Source of the DNA: Mycolicibacterium porcinum
GTDB taxonomy: Bacteria > Actinomycetota > Actinomycetes > Mycobacteriales > Mycobacteriaceae
Length of the DNA stretch: 64,000 bases
NCBI GenBank assembly: GCA_001942045.1
Contig: MSTD01000020.1
Coordinates: 11,277 to 75,276, forward strand
Reading direction: 5' to 3'
The position numbers and the translations under genes are program-made. Below the pieces are notes generated by a model, which saw nothing but the letters and a program-made list of their open reading frames with translations, had not been told where the DNA came from and did not search any database. Shown here piece after piece: positions 1 to 9,895 of the stretch; positions within the stretch are counted from its first letter, which is position 1; each line of letters begins with the position of its first letter.

Positions 1-321
1 GTCCGCACCCGCGACCTGATGTTCACCGGCCGCACGCTCACCGCGCAGGAGGCGGTCGACTGGGGCATGGTGGCCCGGGTGGTCCCACACGACGAATTGC
101 TTTCCGCCGCAACCGAAGTGCTCGCCCAGTGCTGCCGCACCGCGCCGCGGGCCCGCGGGGTGGTCAAGTCCAGCCTCGACAGCTACATGGGCCTCTACGA
201 TCGGATCGGCATGAAGGCCAGCTACAGCGGCGACGAGGCGATGGAGGGCTTCCGCGCCTTCAAGGCACGCCGCTCACCGGAGTGGGTCCATCCAGACCTG
301 CGGCGCGAGGGCCGGCTCTAG
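1..321 (+). CDS. Enoyl-CoA hydratase/isomerase family, C-terminal part (5' end outside window)
   Basis: The reading frame is open from base 1, so only the last ~106 residues are visible. They contain the crotonase-fold tail: a 'LTAQEAVDWGMVARVVP' stretch (the helix after the active-site half) followed by a C-terminal helical trimerisation region and 'EGFRAFKARRSPEW'. Members hydrate or isomerise acyl-CoA thioesters, usually in fatty acid or sterol side-chain oxidation. The catalytic N-terminal half is missing, so substrate cannot be judged. The stop codon overlaps the stop of the convergent downstream gene within one CTAG. Family is well supported; exact function unknown. Confidence 0.8.
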   Translation, partial: VRTRDLMFTGRTLTAQEAVDWGMVARVVPHDELLSAATEVLAQCCRTAPRARGVVKSSLDSYMGLYDRIGMKASYSGDEAMEGFRAFKARRSPEWVHPDLRREGRL

Positions 322-3017
322 ACGCTGACCACCTCCTGCGCGGCGTCCGACGCCGGCTGCACGTTGGCCCCGGGCCCGGCCGTCGGCAATGCGACCTGCA
401 CATCGGAGATGTTGATGACGCCGAACTGGGTGAAGTTGAGGAACGGTGTCGCCGACGTGGTGATCTGCACCGTGGCGGTGTGCCCGGGCTCCAGCGTGTA
501 CGCAACGGCCTCCATCGGGATGGTGACCGTGTGCTCCTTGCCGTCGAGGGTGACCGGAATCGGCGTGACCACATTGCCGATCACCTGGCCAGTCTGGTCG
601 TCGACGATCTGGGCGTAGACGTGACGGCTGGTGCCGATGCCGGAGTACGTCATCGTCAGCTCGGGTGCACCGACGATCTGCGTGGTGCCGTCCGACGGCG
701 CGGTCACGGTGGTGTTCACCGCGTTGGTGGCCTTGGTGCCGTCACCGAGCCCGAACGGAATTCCCGCCGCTCCCGGTCCCGACCCGCCGAGGATCGGGAC
801 GATCCCGAGCAGGCCGCCGCTGCCCGACGCCATGACGGGAGTTCCGGCGAAATCGGGGTCGGTCGGCAGCAGATCCGACGTGTAGTGGTCGCCGTTCTGG
901 TCGATCCACTGGAACTTCGGCAGCTCGTCGTCGAGGCCCTCGTCCTTGTGCTTGACGTAGGTGTCCAGCCAGCTCAGCGTGGCGGTCTCGACCATGTCGG
1001 CGCTGTCCCCCGGCGGGGTTTCGCAGTTGCCGTGGCCGCCGCAGAACCAGATCATCTTCACCGGCACCCCGTTGGCATCCAGGATGGCCGCGTTGTCCAT
1101 GGCCTGCTGCAGCGGGAACAACACGTCGACGGTGCCCTGGATGATCAGCGTCGGCGCGGTGATCTTGTTGACCAGCGAGGTCGGACCGCTGCCGGCGAGC
1201 AGAGCCTGCTGCTCTGGAGTGAGCACGCCCAGCAGCCCTCCGGTGAAGATGCCGCTGTACAGCTGGTTGTTGATGTTCGCGCCGCTCGTCACCAGGGACA
1301 GCAGTAGCAACGCGGCGTACGACGTCTTGAACGCCTCGTTGGGGTACAGCGAACTGTTCAGCGAGTTCCACGAGATCGTCGGGACGATCGCGTCGACCCG
1401 GTTGTCGGTGCCCGCGGTCACCCACTGGATACCGCCGCCGTACGAGCCGCCGACCATGCCCATCCGCGGATCGTTCGCGCCGTCGAGCTGCGTGTTGGGC
1501 CGCGTGGCGACGTAGTCGATCAGCGCCGACATGTCGCGGCCCTCGAAGAACGGATTGTCCAGCTGCAGGATCCCGCCCGAAGCGTGCTCGCCGCGCGAGT
1601 CCCAGGTGACGACGTTGTAGCCGTCGCCCCGGAAGGTGCCGACACCGGTGGCCCCGCCCGAGTTCGGGTTGGTGTCACCGGCACTGGACAGGCCCGCGCC
1701 GACGAAGATCGTCGGCGCCTCTTCGTCCGCCTGCAGGCCGGATGCCGGGAACCAGTTCATGCTGATCGGCGTGCCGTCGAACGACGTCACCTTGACCGTG
1801 TAGGCCACCGGGGTGTCGCCGGGCGCCAGCTGCCCGACGTCGACGTTGACGTTGACCACTTCGGAGTCGCCGATCAGCGGGGCCAGCAGGTCGTTGACGA
1901 TGGGTGTCTGGTGCACCATCACCAACACCTGCGGCACGAACGAGCCCACGATCGGGATCTGTTGCAGCGCAGCGTCGAACGCGGTGGTCTCGGCGACCAG
2001 CACGGTGAACTGCTCGGTGCCGTGGCTGTCGACCACGGTCGCATACGGCAGGAACGTGAAGGTGCCGTTGGCCGAGTTGAGCCGGACCTTGCCGCCCGCG
2101 CTCGGGTCGCCGATCACGGTGTAGGTGAGCGGTAGTCCGCTCGAGCTCGTCGCGCCCGTGGTTCCCGTGATGATGCCGTCGTCGATGCCGACCGACGGGT
2201 TCGCGGTGATGCCACCCGTGCCGGCCAGTGAGGGTGCCACGGCGGCCGTGGAGAACTCCCGGCGCGCGGCGGCCAGCAGAACCCACTCGGCGGGCGAATC
2301 GGTCCGCGGCGCATTCGGCGAGTTGCCGGCCAGGGTGGTGGCGATGTTGTTGACCACGGTCTCGATCAGGCTGCGCACGGGAGCCGGGGCGACGGCCGGC
2401 GCCGTCTCGGTCTTCGCGGTCGCGGTCACTTCCGGTGTCGCTTCGGGCGCGTCCGCCACGCCGCTCTCGACGGCAGCAATCGCGACGTCTTCCGCCCCTA
2501 CCGGATCGGGAGTGTGGGCACGATCACGCAGGGGGCGCGGCAGTTTCGGCGTCAGCGACAACAGGCCCCGCGGGGTCTCGACTGAGGTGGCCGTGGCGGG
2601 TTTCGACGCAGCGGTGTCGGAATCCTCGATCGCGTCGGGTTTGAGGTCACTGCCACGACGGGTCAGACGAGCCCTGTCCTGGGCATCCGAGAGCCGGTCG
2701 GTGATCGATTGCACGACGTCGGACTTCGGTGTCGTCGAGCTGACGCGGTGGCGGCCGGGTTCACCGAGCTTGGCGGCCCGGTCCTTGATCGCCGCGCGGA
2801 CCGCGGCCTGCCGCAGCGAGCGGGCGCTCTGCCGATCCTTGGCCGGGCCCTTGTTCGTGGCCGGCGCGGACGCGGATTCGGACGATGTATCGCCCGAACC
2901 GGGCGATGCCGAGGCCACCGGGGTGCCCGTCGCCTGACCACCCAGAACGACAGCCGACCCGACCCCGAGCGCGACCGCCAATCCCCCTACCCGACCGACG
3001 TACTTCGCAGCACCCAA
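318..3017 (-). CDS. Secreted alpha/beta hydrolase (CocE/S15-like) with Ig-like insert
   Basis: About 899 residues with this start. The N-terminus (MGAAKYVGRVGGLAVALG) is a typical mycobacterial signal/anchor, followed by a long Ala/Ser/Pro-rich linker to about residue 270. An Ig-like/VCBS-type beta repeat lies near 275-325. The hydrolase domain carries WDSRG near 470, nucleophile motif GGSYGG near 522, an Asp in GTVDVLFP near 632 and a His in GGHGNCE near 660, an S15 X-Pro peptidase/cocaine-esterase arrangement. A C-terminal beta domain follows. I chose the TTG at 3017 because GAGGAGG lies 5 bases upstream and it gives a clean signal peptide. A longer frame from GTG at 3068 adds 17 residues before it. 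Substrate unknown. Confidence 0.8.
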   Translation of the reverse strand: MGAAKYVGRVGGLAVALGVGSAVVLGGQATGTPVASASPGSGDTSSESASAPATNKGPAKDRQSARSLRQAAVRAAIKDRAAKLGEPGRHRVSSTTPKSDVVQSITDRLSDAQDRARLTRRGSDLKPDAIEDSDTAASKPATATSVETPRGLLSLTPKLPRPLRDRAHTPDPVGAEDVAIAAVESGVADAPEATPEVTATAKTETAPAVAPAPVRSLIETVVNNIATTLAGNSPNAPRTDSPAEWVLLAAARREFSTAAVAPSLAGTGGITANPSVGIDDGIITGTTGATSSSGLPLTYTVIGDPSAGGKVRLNSANGTFTFLPYATVVDSHGTEQFTVLVAETTAFDAALQQIPIVGSFVPQVLVMVHQTPIVNDLLAPLIGDSEVVNVNVDVGQLAPGDTPVAYTVKVTSFDGTPISMNWFPASGLQADEEAPTIFVGAGLSSAGDTNPNSGGATGVGTFRGDGYNVVTWDSRGEHASGGILQLDNPFFEGRDMSALIDYVATRPNTQLDGANDPRMGMVGGSYGGGIQWVTAGTDNRVDAIVPTISWNSLNSSLYPNEAFKTSYAALLLLSLVTSGANINNQLYSGIFTGGLLGVLTPEQQALLAGSGPTSLVNKITAPTLIIQGTVDVLFPLQQAMDNAAILDANGVPVKMIWFCGGHGNCETPPGDSADMVETATLSWLDTYVKHKDEGLDDELPKFQWIDQNGDHYTSDLLPTDPDFAGTPVMASGSGGLLGIVPILGGSGPGAAGIPFGLGDGTKATNAVNTTVTAPSDGTTQIVGAPELTMTYSGIGTSRHVYAQIVDDQTGQVIGNVVTPIPVTLDGKEHTVTIPMEAVAYTLEPGHTATVQITTSATPFLNFTQFGVINISDVQVALPTAGPGANVQPASDAAQEVVSV

Positions 3018-3157
3018 CGCAACCTCCTCGACCGACGTCCGGCACCGCCGAACTGTGACCCGCCGCACATTAGCGCGACAACGTGAGCCAGAAGGTTAGC
3101 TTGTCAATTTTTTGCGTCGTCAATTGGGTGAGCCGGCCATTTGGCCAGGTCACCGAA

Positions 3158-5200
3158 TTACTGCTCGGGAATGTTCCGCTCGATTTCGTCGAGCCAGATC
3201 CGCGCCGACATGTCCGAGGGTGCCCGCCAGTCCCCCCGTGGCGACAGGGCGCCACCATGCGACACCTTGGGGCCGTTCGGCAGCGCCGACCGCTTGAACT
3301 GGGAGAACGAGTAGAACCGCTGGGCGAACACCTGCAGCCAGTGCCGGATCTCCTTGAGTGAGTACGCCGGACGCTTGTCCTCCGGGAAGCCCGCGGGCCA
3401 GTCACCGAGGGCCGCGTCATGCCAGGCATGCCAGGCCAGGAACGCCACCCGTGACGGGCGGAACCCGTGACGCAGCACCTGGAACAACGAAAAATCCTGC
3501 AGCGCATAAGGACCGACCTTGGCCTCGCTGCTCTGGATCTCCTCGTCCTCGCCGGTGGGCACCAACTCCGGGGTGATCTCGGTGTCCAGCACCGATTGCA
3601 GGACCTCGTTCACCTCACCACCGAACTGGTCCGATGAGATCACCCACCGGATCAGGTGCTGGATCAGGGTTTTCGGCACCCCGCCGTTGACGTTGTAGTG
3701 CGACATCTGGTCACCGACCCCGTATGTGGACCAGCCGAGCGCCAGCTCGGACAGGTCACCGGTGCCGAGCACGATGCCGCCGCGCTGGTTGGCCAGCCGG
3801 AACAGGTAGTCGGTGCGCAGGCCGGCCTGGACGTTCTCGAACGTGACGTCGTAGACCTTCTCGCCACGGCCGAACGGATGGTCCATCTCGGTGAGCATCA
3901 GCTCGGCGGTTTTCTTGATGTCGATCTCTTCGAACGTCACGCCCAGCGCACGGCTCAACCGGATGGCGTTGTTCTTGGTCCGGTCGCCGGTGGCGAAACC
4001 CGGCAGAGTGAACGCGAGAATGTCACTGCGCGGCCGGTTTTCCCGGTCCATCGCCCGGGCCGCGACGATCAAGGCATGGGTGGAATCCAGACCACCGGAC
4101 ACCCCGATGACCACCTTCGGGTAATTCAGGGCGCGTAACCGCTGCTCCAGACCGGAGACCTGAATGTTGTAGGCCTCGTAGCAATCCTGCTGCAGCCGTG
4201 CGGGATCCGCCGGCACGAACGGGAAACGCTCGACCTCACGCAGCAGACCGATGTCCCCCGTCGGCGGATCGAGCTGGAACTCGACGCGACGGAACGAATC
4301 CACTTGAGCGCCATAGTGTCTGGCATTGTCGTCGAATGTGCCCATCCGCAGCCGCTCAGCCCGCAGCAATTCCAGGTCCACGTCGGCCACCGAGCGTCGC
4401 TCACCGCGTGGAAAGCGCTCACTCTCGGCGAGCAGCAACCCGTTCTCCCAGATCATGGTCTGGCCGTCCCAGGCCAGATCGGTAGTCGACTCCCCTTCGC
4501 CGGCAGCCGCATACACATAGGCGGCCAGACACCGCGACGAGGCCGAACGGGCCAGCAGCGCACGGTCTTCGGCCCGACCGACCGTGATCGGGCTGCCCGA
4601 GAGGTTGGCCAGCACCGTCGCCCCGGCCAGCGCGGCCTGTGCACTGGGCGGCACCGGCACGAACATGTCCTCACAGATCTCGACGTGCAGGACGAGCCCC
4701 GGAACGTCGGAGGCCTCGAACAACAGGTCCGGCCCGAACGGAACTTCCGCGCCGGCCACCCGGATGGTGCCGCGGACGTCGGCACCGGCGGCCATCTGCC
4801 TGCGCTCGTAGAATTCCCGGTAGGTCGGCAGGTAGGACTTGGGCGCCACACCGAGCACCGCGCCGCGGTGAATGACCACCGCGGTGTTGTAGATCCGGTG
4901 CCGGTGCCGCAGCGGCGCACCGACCACCAGCACCGGCGTCAACACCACGGAGGCCGCGACGATTTCGATGAGCGCCTGCTCCACCGACTCCAGCAGCGCA
5001 TCCTGCATCAAGATGTCGTCGATCGAGTAGCCCGACAAGGTGAGCTCCGGGAACACGGCGACGGCCACGCCGTCGTCGTGGCAGGCCTGCGCCAAGCGGA
5101 GCACCGATTCGGCGTTCGCCGGCGGGTCCGCCAGCGCCGTGTGGTGAGTGCAGGCGGCAACCCGCGCGAAACCGTGGTGGTAGGCGCTGTAGAAGTCCAT
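3158..5200 (-). CDS. nadE: Glutamine-dependent NAD+ synthetase
   Basis: 680 residues, the length of the mycobacterial two-domain enzyme. It converts nicotinic acid adenine dinucleotide to NAD+ using ammonia released from glutamine. The N-terminal nitrilase-type glutaminase has its triad visible: E52 (FPELTLSG), K121 (APKSYLPTY) and a Cys in [10 protein letters not shown] near 176. The C-terminal synthetase has the ATP pyrophosphatase loop GVSGGLDST and the [16 protein letters not shown] motif. The open frame extends 36 codons upstream, but ATG at 5200 ([11 protein letters not shown]) matches the family N-terminus. It is transcribed divergently from the isochorismatase gene with a 57-base gap. 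Confidence 0.97.
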   Translation of the reverse strand: MDFYSAYHHGFARVAACTHHTALADPPANAESVLRLAQACHDDGVAVAVFPELTLSGYSIDDILMQDALLESVEQALIEIVAASVVLTPVLVVGAPLRHRHRIYNTAVVIHRGAVLGVAPKSYLPTYREFYERRQMAAGADVRGTIRVAGAEVPFGPDLLFEASDVPGLVLHVEICEDMFVPVPPSAQAALAGATVLANLSGSPITVGRAEDRALLARSASSRCLAAYVYAAAGEGESTTDLAWDGQTMIWENGLLLAESERFPRGERRSVADVDLELLRAERLRMGTFDDNARHYGAQVDSFRRVEFQLDPPTGDIGLLREVERFPFVPADPARLQQDCYEAYNIQVSGLEQRLRALNYPKVVIGVSGGLDSTHALIVAARAMDRENRPRSDILAFTLPGFATGDRTKNNAIRLSRALGVTFEEIDIKKTAELMLTEMDHPFGRGEKVYDVTFENVQAGLRTDYLFRLANQRGGIVLGTGDLSELALGWSTYGVGDQMSHYNVNGGVPKTLIQHLIRWVISSDQFGGEVNEVLQSVLDTEITPELVPTGEDEEIQSSEAKVGPYALQDFSLFQVLRHGFRPSRVAFLAWHAWHDAALGDWPAGFPEDKRPAYSLKEIRHWLQVFAQRFYSFSQFKRSALPNGPKVSHGGALSPRGDWRAPSDMSARIWLDEIERNIPEQ

Positions 5201-5257
5201 CGGGCCCATTGTCACCCGAAAAGTGTCAAGATCGGGCCACTGGGTACCAATTGAGGC

Positions 5258-5797
5258 ATGAGCGATACCGCGCTGGTGGTTGTGGACATGCTCAACACCT
5301 ACCGACATGAGGACGCCGAACTACTGGCACCCAACGTGGCACACGTCATCGATCCGCTGGTCGGACTGATCGACGGCGCGCGTCGGGACGAACGCGTCGA
5401 CCTGATCTACGTCAACGACAACTACGGGGATTTCACCGCGCAGTTCAGCGACATCGTCGGCGCCGCACTGGCCGGCGCGCACCCGGAACTGGTGCGCCCG
5501 ATCGTGCCCGCGGACGACTGCCTGGTGCTGACCAAAGTGCGCCACAGCGTGTTCTACGCGACCGCACTCGATTACCTGTTGGGCCGGTTGGGCACCCGGC
5601 GGTTGATTCTGGCCGGCCAGGTCACCGAACAGTGCATCCTCTACAGCGCGCTGGACGCCTATGTGCGGCATTTCGACGTGGTGATCCCGTCCGACGCGGT
5701 GGCGCACATCGACGCCGGGCTCGGCGAGGCGGCGCTGCAGATGATGTGCCGCAACATGAGCGCCGAGATCGTGCCCGCGGCGAAATGCCTGGATTGA
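5258..5797 (+). CDS. Isochorismatase-family cysteine hydrolase
   Basis: 179 residues, the usual size for the family. The catalytic triad is visible: D10 in ALVVVDML, K93 in LTKVRHS and C126 in GQVTEQCIL, which also shows the characteristic cis-peptide region before the cysteine. These enzymes hydrolyse amides or vinyl ethers, for example nicotinamide, ureidoacrylate or isochorismate. Nicotinamidase is tempting because NAD synthetase is divergent to it and a sirtuin, which releases nicotinamide, follows 22 bases downstream. However, I do not see the metal-binding Asp-x-His pattern of PncA clearly, so the substrate stays open. Probably cotranscribed with the sirtuin gene. Confidence 0.85.
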   Translation: MSDTALVVVDMLNTYRHEDAELLAPNVAHVIDPLVGLIDGARRDERVDLIYVNDNYGDFTAQFSDIVGAALAGAHPELVRPIVPADDCLVLTKVRHSVFYATALDYLLGRLGTRRLILAGQVTEQCILYSALDAYVRHFDVVIPSDAVAHIDAGLGEAALQMMCRNMSAEIVPAAKCLD

Positions 5798-5806
5798 CTC
5801 GCGGCC

Positions 5807-5812
5807 TATCCT
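5807..5812 (+). promoter_or_regulatory. Possible -10 element of a leaderless sirtuin transcript
   Basis: TATCCT fits the mycobacterial TANNNT -10 pattern and ends 7 bases before the GTG start at 5820. That is the spacing expected if transcription starts at the start codon. It lies just after the stop of the isochorismatase gene, so the sirtuin may have its own promoter besides readthrough. Confidence 0.35.
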
Positions 5813-5819
5813 GGCGAGG

Positions 5820-6659
5820 GTGGACGCCCCCGAACTCGTCTCCCTACTGCAGGGACGCCGCATCGCGGTGCTGACCGGGGCAGGCATGTCGACCGATTCC
5901 GGTATCCCCGATTACCGCGGCCCCGACTCCCCGCCGAGCAATCCGATGACGATCCGGCAGTTCACCTCCGATCCGGAGTTCCGGCAGCGGTACTGGGCCC
6001 GCAACCACGTCGGGTGGCGCCACATGGACGCGACCATGCCGAACGCCGGGCACCGCGCCCTCGCGGCGCTGGAATCCGCCGGCGTCGTGACCGGACTGAT
6101 CACCCAGAACGTGGACCTGCTGCACAGCAAGGCCGGCAGCCGGTCGGTCGTCAACCTGCACGGGACCTACGCGCAGGTGATCTGTTTGGATTGCGGCGCG
6201 ACCATGGCCCGTACCGAATTGGCCACTCTGCTGGAGGCGGCCAATCCCGGATTCCTCGAACGCGCCGAGGCGGTCGGCGGTATTGCGGTGGCTCCCGATG
6301 CCGATGCCGTCGTCCGCGAAACCGATTCATTTGTCATCACGGCCTGCCCGGTCTGCGGAGGCATGCTCAAGCCCGACATCGTCTATTTCGGTGAGAGCGT
6401 TCCCAAAGACCGTGTCGAACAGGCGTATTCGATGGTGGAGGGCGCCGAAGCATTACTTGTCGCCGGGTCCTCGCTGACCGTGTATTCCGGTTATCGATTC
6501 GTCCGGCATGCCGTTGCGCACGACATCCCGGTGGGCATCATCAACCGCGGACCCACCCGCGGCGACGACCTGGCCACGGTCAAGGTCGAAGCGGGCTGTT
6601 CGGAAATGCTGACCCTGTTGGCCGGTGAGCTCAGAACGTGCACCGCATCGACCGGATAG
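5820..6659 (+). CDS. Sir2-family NAD-dependent protein deacylase
   Basis: 279 residues from a GTG start. Sirtuins remove acyl groups from lysine using NAD+, releasing nicotinamide and O-acyl-ADP-ribose. Visible hallmarks are GAGMSTDSGIPDYRGP (residues 20-35, NAD loop), TQNVD (95-99), the catalytic H114 in NLHGTY, zinc cysteines C122/C125 and C176/C179, and the GSSLTVYSG nicotinamide-side loop. An insert between the zinc pairs makes it longer than the minimal class. It follows the isochorismatase-type hydrolase by 22 bases and faces nadE, giving a small NAD-related neighbourhood. The 3' end overlaps the P450 relic on the other strand. Confidence 0.93.
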   Translation: MDAPELVSLLQGRRIAVLTGAGMSTDSGIPDYRGPDSPPSNPMTIRQFTSDPEFRQRYWARNHVGWRHMDATMPNAGHRALAALESAGVVTGLITQNVDLLHSKAGSRSVVNLHGTYAQVICLDCGATMARTELATLLEAANPGFLERAEAVGGIAVAPDADAVVRETDSFVITACPVCGGMLKPDIVYFGESVPKDRVEQAYSMVEGAEALLVAGSSLTVYSGYRFVRHAVAHDIPVGIINRGPTRGDDLATVKVEAGCSEMLTLLAGELRTCTASTG

Positions 6660-6813
6660 CGTGCACGAAATTGCCTGCCAGATAGGCCGGCTCGCCCGCT
6701 TCGATACCGGGCAGCTGGTGCAGCAGCTCACCGAAGATCGCCCGTAACTGCGTCCCGGCGACGTGCGCACCGAGGCAGAAATGACGACCGTCGCCGACGG
6801 ATCGATCCGGCCG
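6631..6813 (-). pseudogene. Cytochrome P450 C-terminal remnant
   Basis: In this frame the strand encodes HFCLGAHVAGTQLRAIF followed by a tail ending NFVHAIRSMRCTF. This is the heme-thiolate loop (Cys in HFCLGA), L-helix and C-terminus of a mycobacterial P450. Upstream of the GDGRHF motif the frame no longer resembles a P450 and meets a stop at 6868-6870, so roughly 90% of the gene is gone. No ATG/GTG start serves the fragment. It overlaps the sirtuin 3' end by 29 bases, which suggests a deletion joined the P450 tail to this locus. The rest of the ~300-base gap to proB shows no other gene. Confidence 0.75.
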
Positions 6814-6956
6814 CAACTGCCTGCCGCCACCATCGCGAGCACCCTGACCTGGATGGTGGAACGCACCTCATCTGGGGTGCCCTGTATCTGGAGGTCCCAC
6901 CCGAGTGATTTCGGTGCATCTGGCGGCGGTGGGCGCCGGTTGATGCACCCAAATCG

Positions 6957-8078
6957 CTAGGTGGCGACCAGATCGTCGGCGTGCACCGCGGGCCGACGCA
7001 GCTCGGCCGGCAGATCCGGCGTGGAGCGGCCGATGATCGCGGCCAGCTCCGAGGCCTCGTAGGCCACCACGCCACGCGCGACGGTCTGCCCGTCGAGTGC
7101 CCGCAGATCCACCACGTCACCACCGTGGAATCGCCCGCTGACTTCGGTGATGCCGGCAGGTAGCAGCGAACGCCGCTGTTTGACGACCGCACGCACCGCG
7201 CCGTCGTCGAGGGTCAGTGCGCCGTGCGACTCCGCGGCATGGCGAACCCAGAACCGCCGCGCCGACATTCGCTCAGGCCGCGGCGCGAACACAGTGCCGA
7301 CCGAGGCATCGCTCAGCGCCGTACGGGCATCCGCCGCGGCGGCCAACAGCACCGGCACCCCGGCGTCGGCGGCCAGCAGAGCCGAGGACAGCTTCGAGGC
7401 CATACCGCCGGTGCCCAGGTGGCTGCCGCCGCCGGCCACCACGCCGTCGAGATCGCCCTGCGCGGCCACCTCGGGAATGAAGCGCGCGTTTCCTTTTCGG
7501 GGATCGGAATCGTACAGACCGTCGATGTCGGACAGCAGGATCAACGCGTCGGCGCCGACCAGCTGGGCCACCAGCGCCGAGAGCCGGTCGTTGTCGCCGA
7601 ACCGGATCTCGTTGGTGGCCACGGTGTCGTTCTCGTTGACGATCGCCACCGCGTGCAGCGCGCGCAGCCGGTCCAGCGTGCGCTGAGCGTTGTTGTGCTG
7701 CACTCGCATCGCGATGTCATGGGCGGTCAGCAGGACCTGCCCGACCGTGCGATTGAAGACGGCGAACGCCGAACTCCAGGCATTGACCAGCGCCACCTGG
7801 CCGACACTGGCGGCCGCCTGTTTGGTGGCCAGATCCGTTGGGCGCTTGGAGAGTCCGAGCGGCTCGATGCCGGCGGCGATGGCACCGGAGGACACGATCA
7901 CCAGGTCGGAGCCGGCCCGCATGCGGCCCTCGATCGCCTCGACCAGCACCGCGAGCCGGCCCGCGTCGAAGACGCCGGACGGCGTGGTGAGCGCGGTCGT
8001 GCCGATCTTGACGACGACGCTGCGCGCGGTTCGGATCGCCTCGCGGTGGACCGAGGGCGACGAATCTGCGCTCGTCAC
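6957..8078 (-). CDS. proB: Glutamate 5-kinase
   Basis: 373 residues. It phosphorylates glutamate with ATP, the first step of proline synthesis. The amino-acid-kinase fold starts with [14 protein letters not shown] and continues with [26 protein letters not shown] and GTGGMASK, all family signatures. The last ~100 residues form a PUA domain ([15 protein letters not shown]). The GTG start overlaps the TGA stop of obg (GTGA), so the two are translationally coupled as in other mycobacteria. No proA is visible nearby. Confidence 0.96.
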   Translation of the reverse strand: MTSADSSPSVHREAIRTARSVVVKIGTTALTTPSGVFDAGRLAVLVEAIEGRMRAGSDLVIVSSGAIAAGIEPLGLSKRPTDLATKQAAASVGQVALVNAWSSAFAVFNRTVGQVLLTAHDIAMRVQHNNAQRTLDRLRALHAVAIVNENDTVATNEIRFGDNDRLSALVAQLVGADALILLSDIDGLYDSDPRKGNARFIPEVAAQGDLDGVVAGGGSHLGTGGMASKLSSALLAADAGVPVLLAAAADARTALSDASVGTVFAPRPERMSARRFWVRHAAESHGALTLDDGAVRAVVKQRRSLLPAGITEVSGRFHGGDVVDLRALDGQTVARGVVAYEASELAAIIGRSTPDLPAELRRPAVHADDLVAT

Positions 8079-9523
8079 TCGTCTTCACTCCCCGGCTGTC
8101 GCCGCTCGCGCCGGGCCGCCTTGCGTTCCGCTGCACCGATCCGGTCGGTCTGCTCGAGCCGTATGTCGGTGCCTCGGCCGGTCATCGGCATGTCGACGCC
8201 CGCCGGGGTCTGCGGCTCCCAGTCGAAGGTCATGTCGCCGATGGTCACGGCACAACCGGGCTTGGCACCCTTCTTCCACAACGCATCCTCGACGCCCAAC
8301 CGGGCCAGCCGGTCACCGAGGTAACCGACGGCCTCGTCGTTGTCGAAGTTGGTCTGCGCGATCCAGCGCTCGGGGCGGGTGCCGCGCACGATGAACCCGC
8401 CGTACCCGTCGGTCTCGACGGTGAAGCCGCTCTCGTCCACGGCGATCGGCCGGATCACCGGCCGCCGCGGCGTCACCGGCGGCTGGGCGTCGCGGTAGGC
8501 CTTCACCATGTCCCACAGCGCAAAGATCAACGGGCGCAAGCCGTCACGGCTGACCGTCGAGATTTCGTACACCGGCCAGCCGAACCGTTCGGCCACTTCT
8601 TCGCGCACAAAGTCGGCCAACTCCCGGGCATCGGGAACGTCGATCTTGTTGAGCACCACCGCGCGTGGCCGCGACGCCAGGTCGCCCAGCGTGGAATCGC
8701 CCTGCAGGGTCGGCGTGTAGGCGGCGAGTTCGGCCTCCAGTGCCTCGATGTCGGAGATCGGGTCGCGCCCGGGTTCCATGGTGGCGCAGTCCACGACATG
8801 CACCAGTACCGCGCAGCGCTCAAGGTGCCGAAGGAATTCCAGGCCGAGGCCCCGCCCCTCGGACGCACCGGGAATCAGGCCGGGCACGTCGGCGACGGTG
8901 AAGGTGTTGTCACCGGCCGAGACCACGCCCAGGTTGGGCACCAGCGTGGTGAACGGATAGTCGGCGATCTTGGGTTTGGCGGCCGAGATGGTGGACACCA
9001 GAGACGATTTGCCCGCTGAGGGGAAGCCGATCAGGCCGACATCGGCGACGGTCTTGAGTTCGAGGGTGAGATCGCGGGTCTGGCCCTTCTCGCCCAACAG
9101 GGCGAAACCGGGAGCCTTGCGGGCCCGTGAGGCCAGTGCCGCGTTGCCGAGGCCGCCGCGTCCGCCTTGCGCGGCTTCGAAGCGGGTACCGGCGCCGACC
9201 ATGTCGGCCAGCATCCGGCCATCCTCGTCGAGCACCACCGTGCCGTCCGGCACGCGCACGATCAGATCGTCGCCGGCAGCGCCGTCACGGTTGCTGCCCG
9301 CCCCCTGCTTACCCGAGGGTGCGACGACATGGGGATGAAAGTGGAAGTCCAACAGGGTGTGCACCTGCGGATCCACGACGAGCACGATGCTGCCGCCGCG
9401 ACCACCGTTGCCGCCGTCAGGACCACCGAGTGGTTTGAATTTCTCGCGGTGCACCGACGCGCAGCCGTGGCCGCCGTTCCCTGCACTCGCATGGATGACG
9501 ACGCGGTCGACAAACCGTGGCAT
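8075..9523 (-). CDS. obg: GTPase Obg
   Basis: 482 residues in three domains: the glycine-rich Obg fold (1 to ~159, many GG turns), the G domain with G1 [10 protein letters not shown]2/G3 region [10 protein letters not shown] and NKID, and a C-terminal OCT domain (~355-430). Obg is an essential GTPase in 50S ribosome maturation and stress control. It sits directly downstream of rplU-rpmA, the near-universal arrangement linking it to ribosome assembly. The 90-base gap to rpmA holds a strong inverted repeat that could separate or tune expression. Confidence 0.97.
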   Translation of the reverse strand: MPRFVDRVVIHASAGNGGHGCASVHREKFKPLGGPDGGNGGRGGSIVLVVDPQVHTLLDFHFHPHVVAPSGKQGAGSNRDGAAGDDLIVRVPDGTVVLDEDGRMLADMVGAGTRFEAAQGGRGGLGNAALASRARKAPGFALLGEKGQTRDLTLELKTVADVGLIGFPSAGKSSLVSTISAAKPKIADYPFTTLVPNLGVVSAGDNTFTVADVPGLIPGASEGRGLGLEFLRHLERCAVLVHVVDCATMEPGRDPISDIEALEAELAAYTPTLQGDSTLGDLASRPRAVVLNKIDVPDARELADFVREEVAERFGWPVYEISTVSRDGLRPLIFALWDMVKAYRDAQPPVTPRRPVIRPIAVDESGFTVETDGYGGFIVRGTRPERWIAQTNFDNDEAVGYLGDRLARLGVEDALWKKGAKPGCAVTIGDMTFDWEPQTPAGVDMPMTGRGTDIRLEQTDRIGAAERKAARRERRQPGSEDE

Positions 9524-9539
9524 CGGACATCCTCTCCGT

Positions 9540-9595
9540 CGAATGTGAAGCTATCGCGATAGTCCTATCGAGAACTCGCAGCTGCTTCACATTCG
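9540..9595. repeat. 12-bp perfect inverted repeat between rpmA and obg
   Basis: CGAATGTGAAGC (9540-9551) and GCTTCACATTCG (9584-9595) are exact reverse complements separated by 32 bases that contain a further small palindrome (TATCGCGATA). There is no T-run after it on the coding strand, so a structured RNA, an RNase site or a partial attenuator between the ribosomal protein genes and obg is more likely than a classical terminator. Confidence 0.6.
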
Positions 9596-9613
9596 CGGAG
9601 AATCCTCGGAGTC

Positions 9614-9880
9614 TCAGGCCTCCGGGCGCGGCACGGGAACAATGTTCACGTGCTTGCGGCCGCGCTTGGAACCGAACTCCACCGAACCGGGAGCCAGCGC
9701 GAACAGGGTGTCGTCGCCGCCACGGCCGACGTTGACGCCGGGGTGGAAGTGGGTGCCGCGCTGACGGACGAGAATCTCGCCGGCCTTGACGACCTGACCA
9801 CCGAACCGCTTCACGCCGAGCCGCTGTGCTGCGGACTCGCGACCGTTACGAGAGCTGGAAGCGCCCTTCTTGTGTGCCAT
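9614..9880 (-). CDS. rpmA: 50S ribosomal protein L27
   Basis: 88 residues beginning [16 protein letters not shown] and continuing with [21 protein letters not shown], the L27 signature. L27 reaches towards the peptidyl-transferase centre. It follows rplU by 15 bases in the same operon, with obg downstream. The N-terminus starts directly with the mature MAHKKG form, without the cleaved extension seen in Firmicutes. Confidence 0.98.
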   Translation of the reverse strand: MAHKKGASSSRNGRESAAQRLGVKRFGGQVVKAGEILVRQRGTHFHPGVNVGRGGDDTLFALAPGSVEFGSKRGRKHVNIVPVPRPEA

Positions 9881-9895
9881 TAGTTCGCTCCCTCG

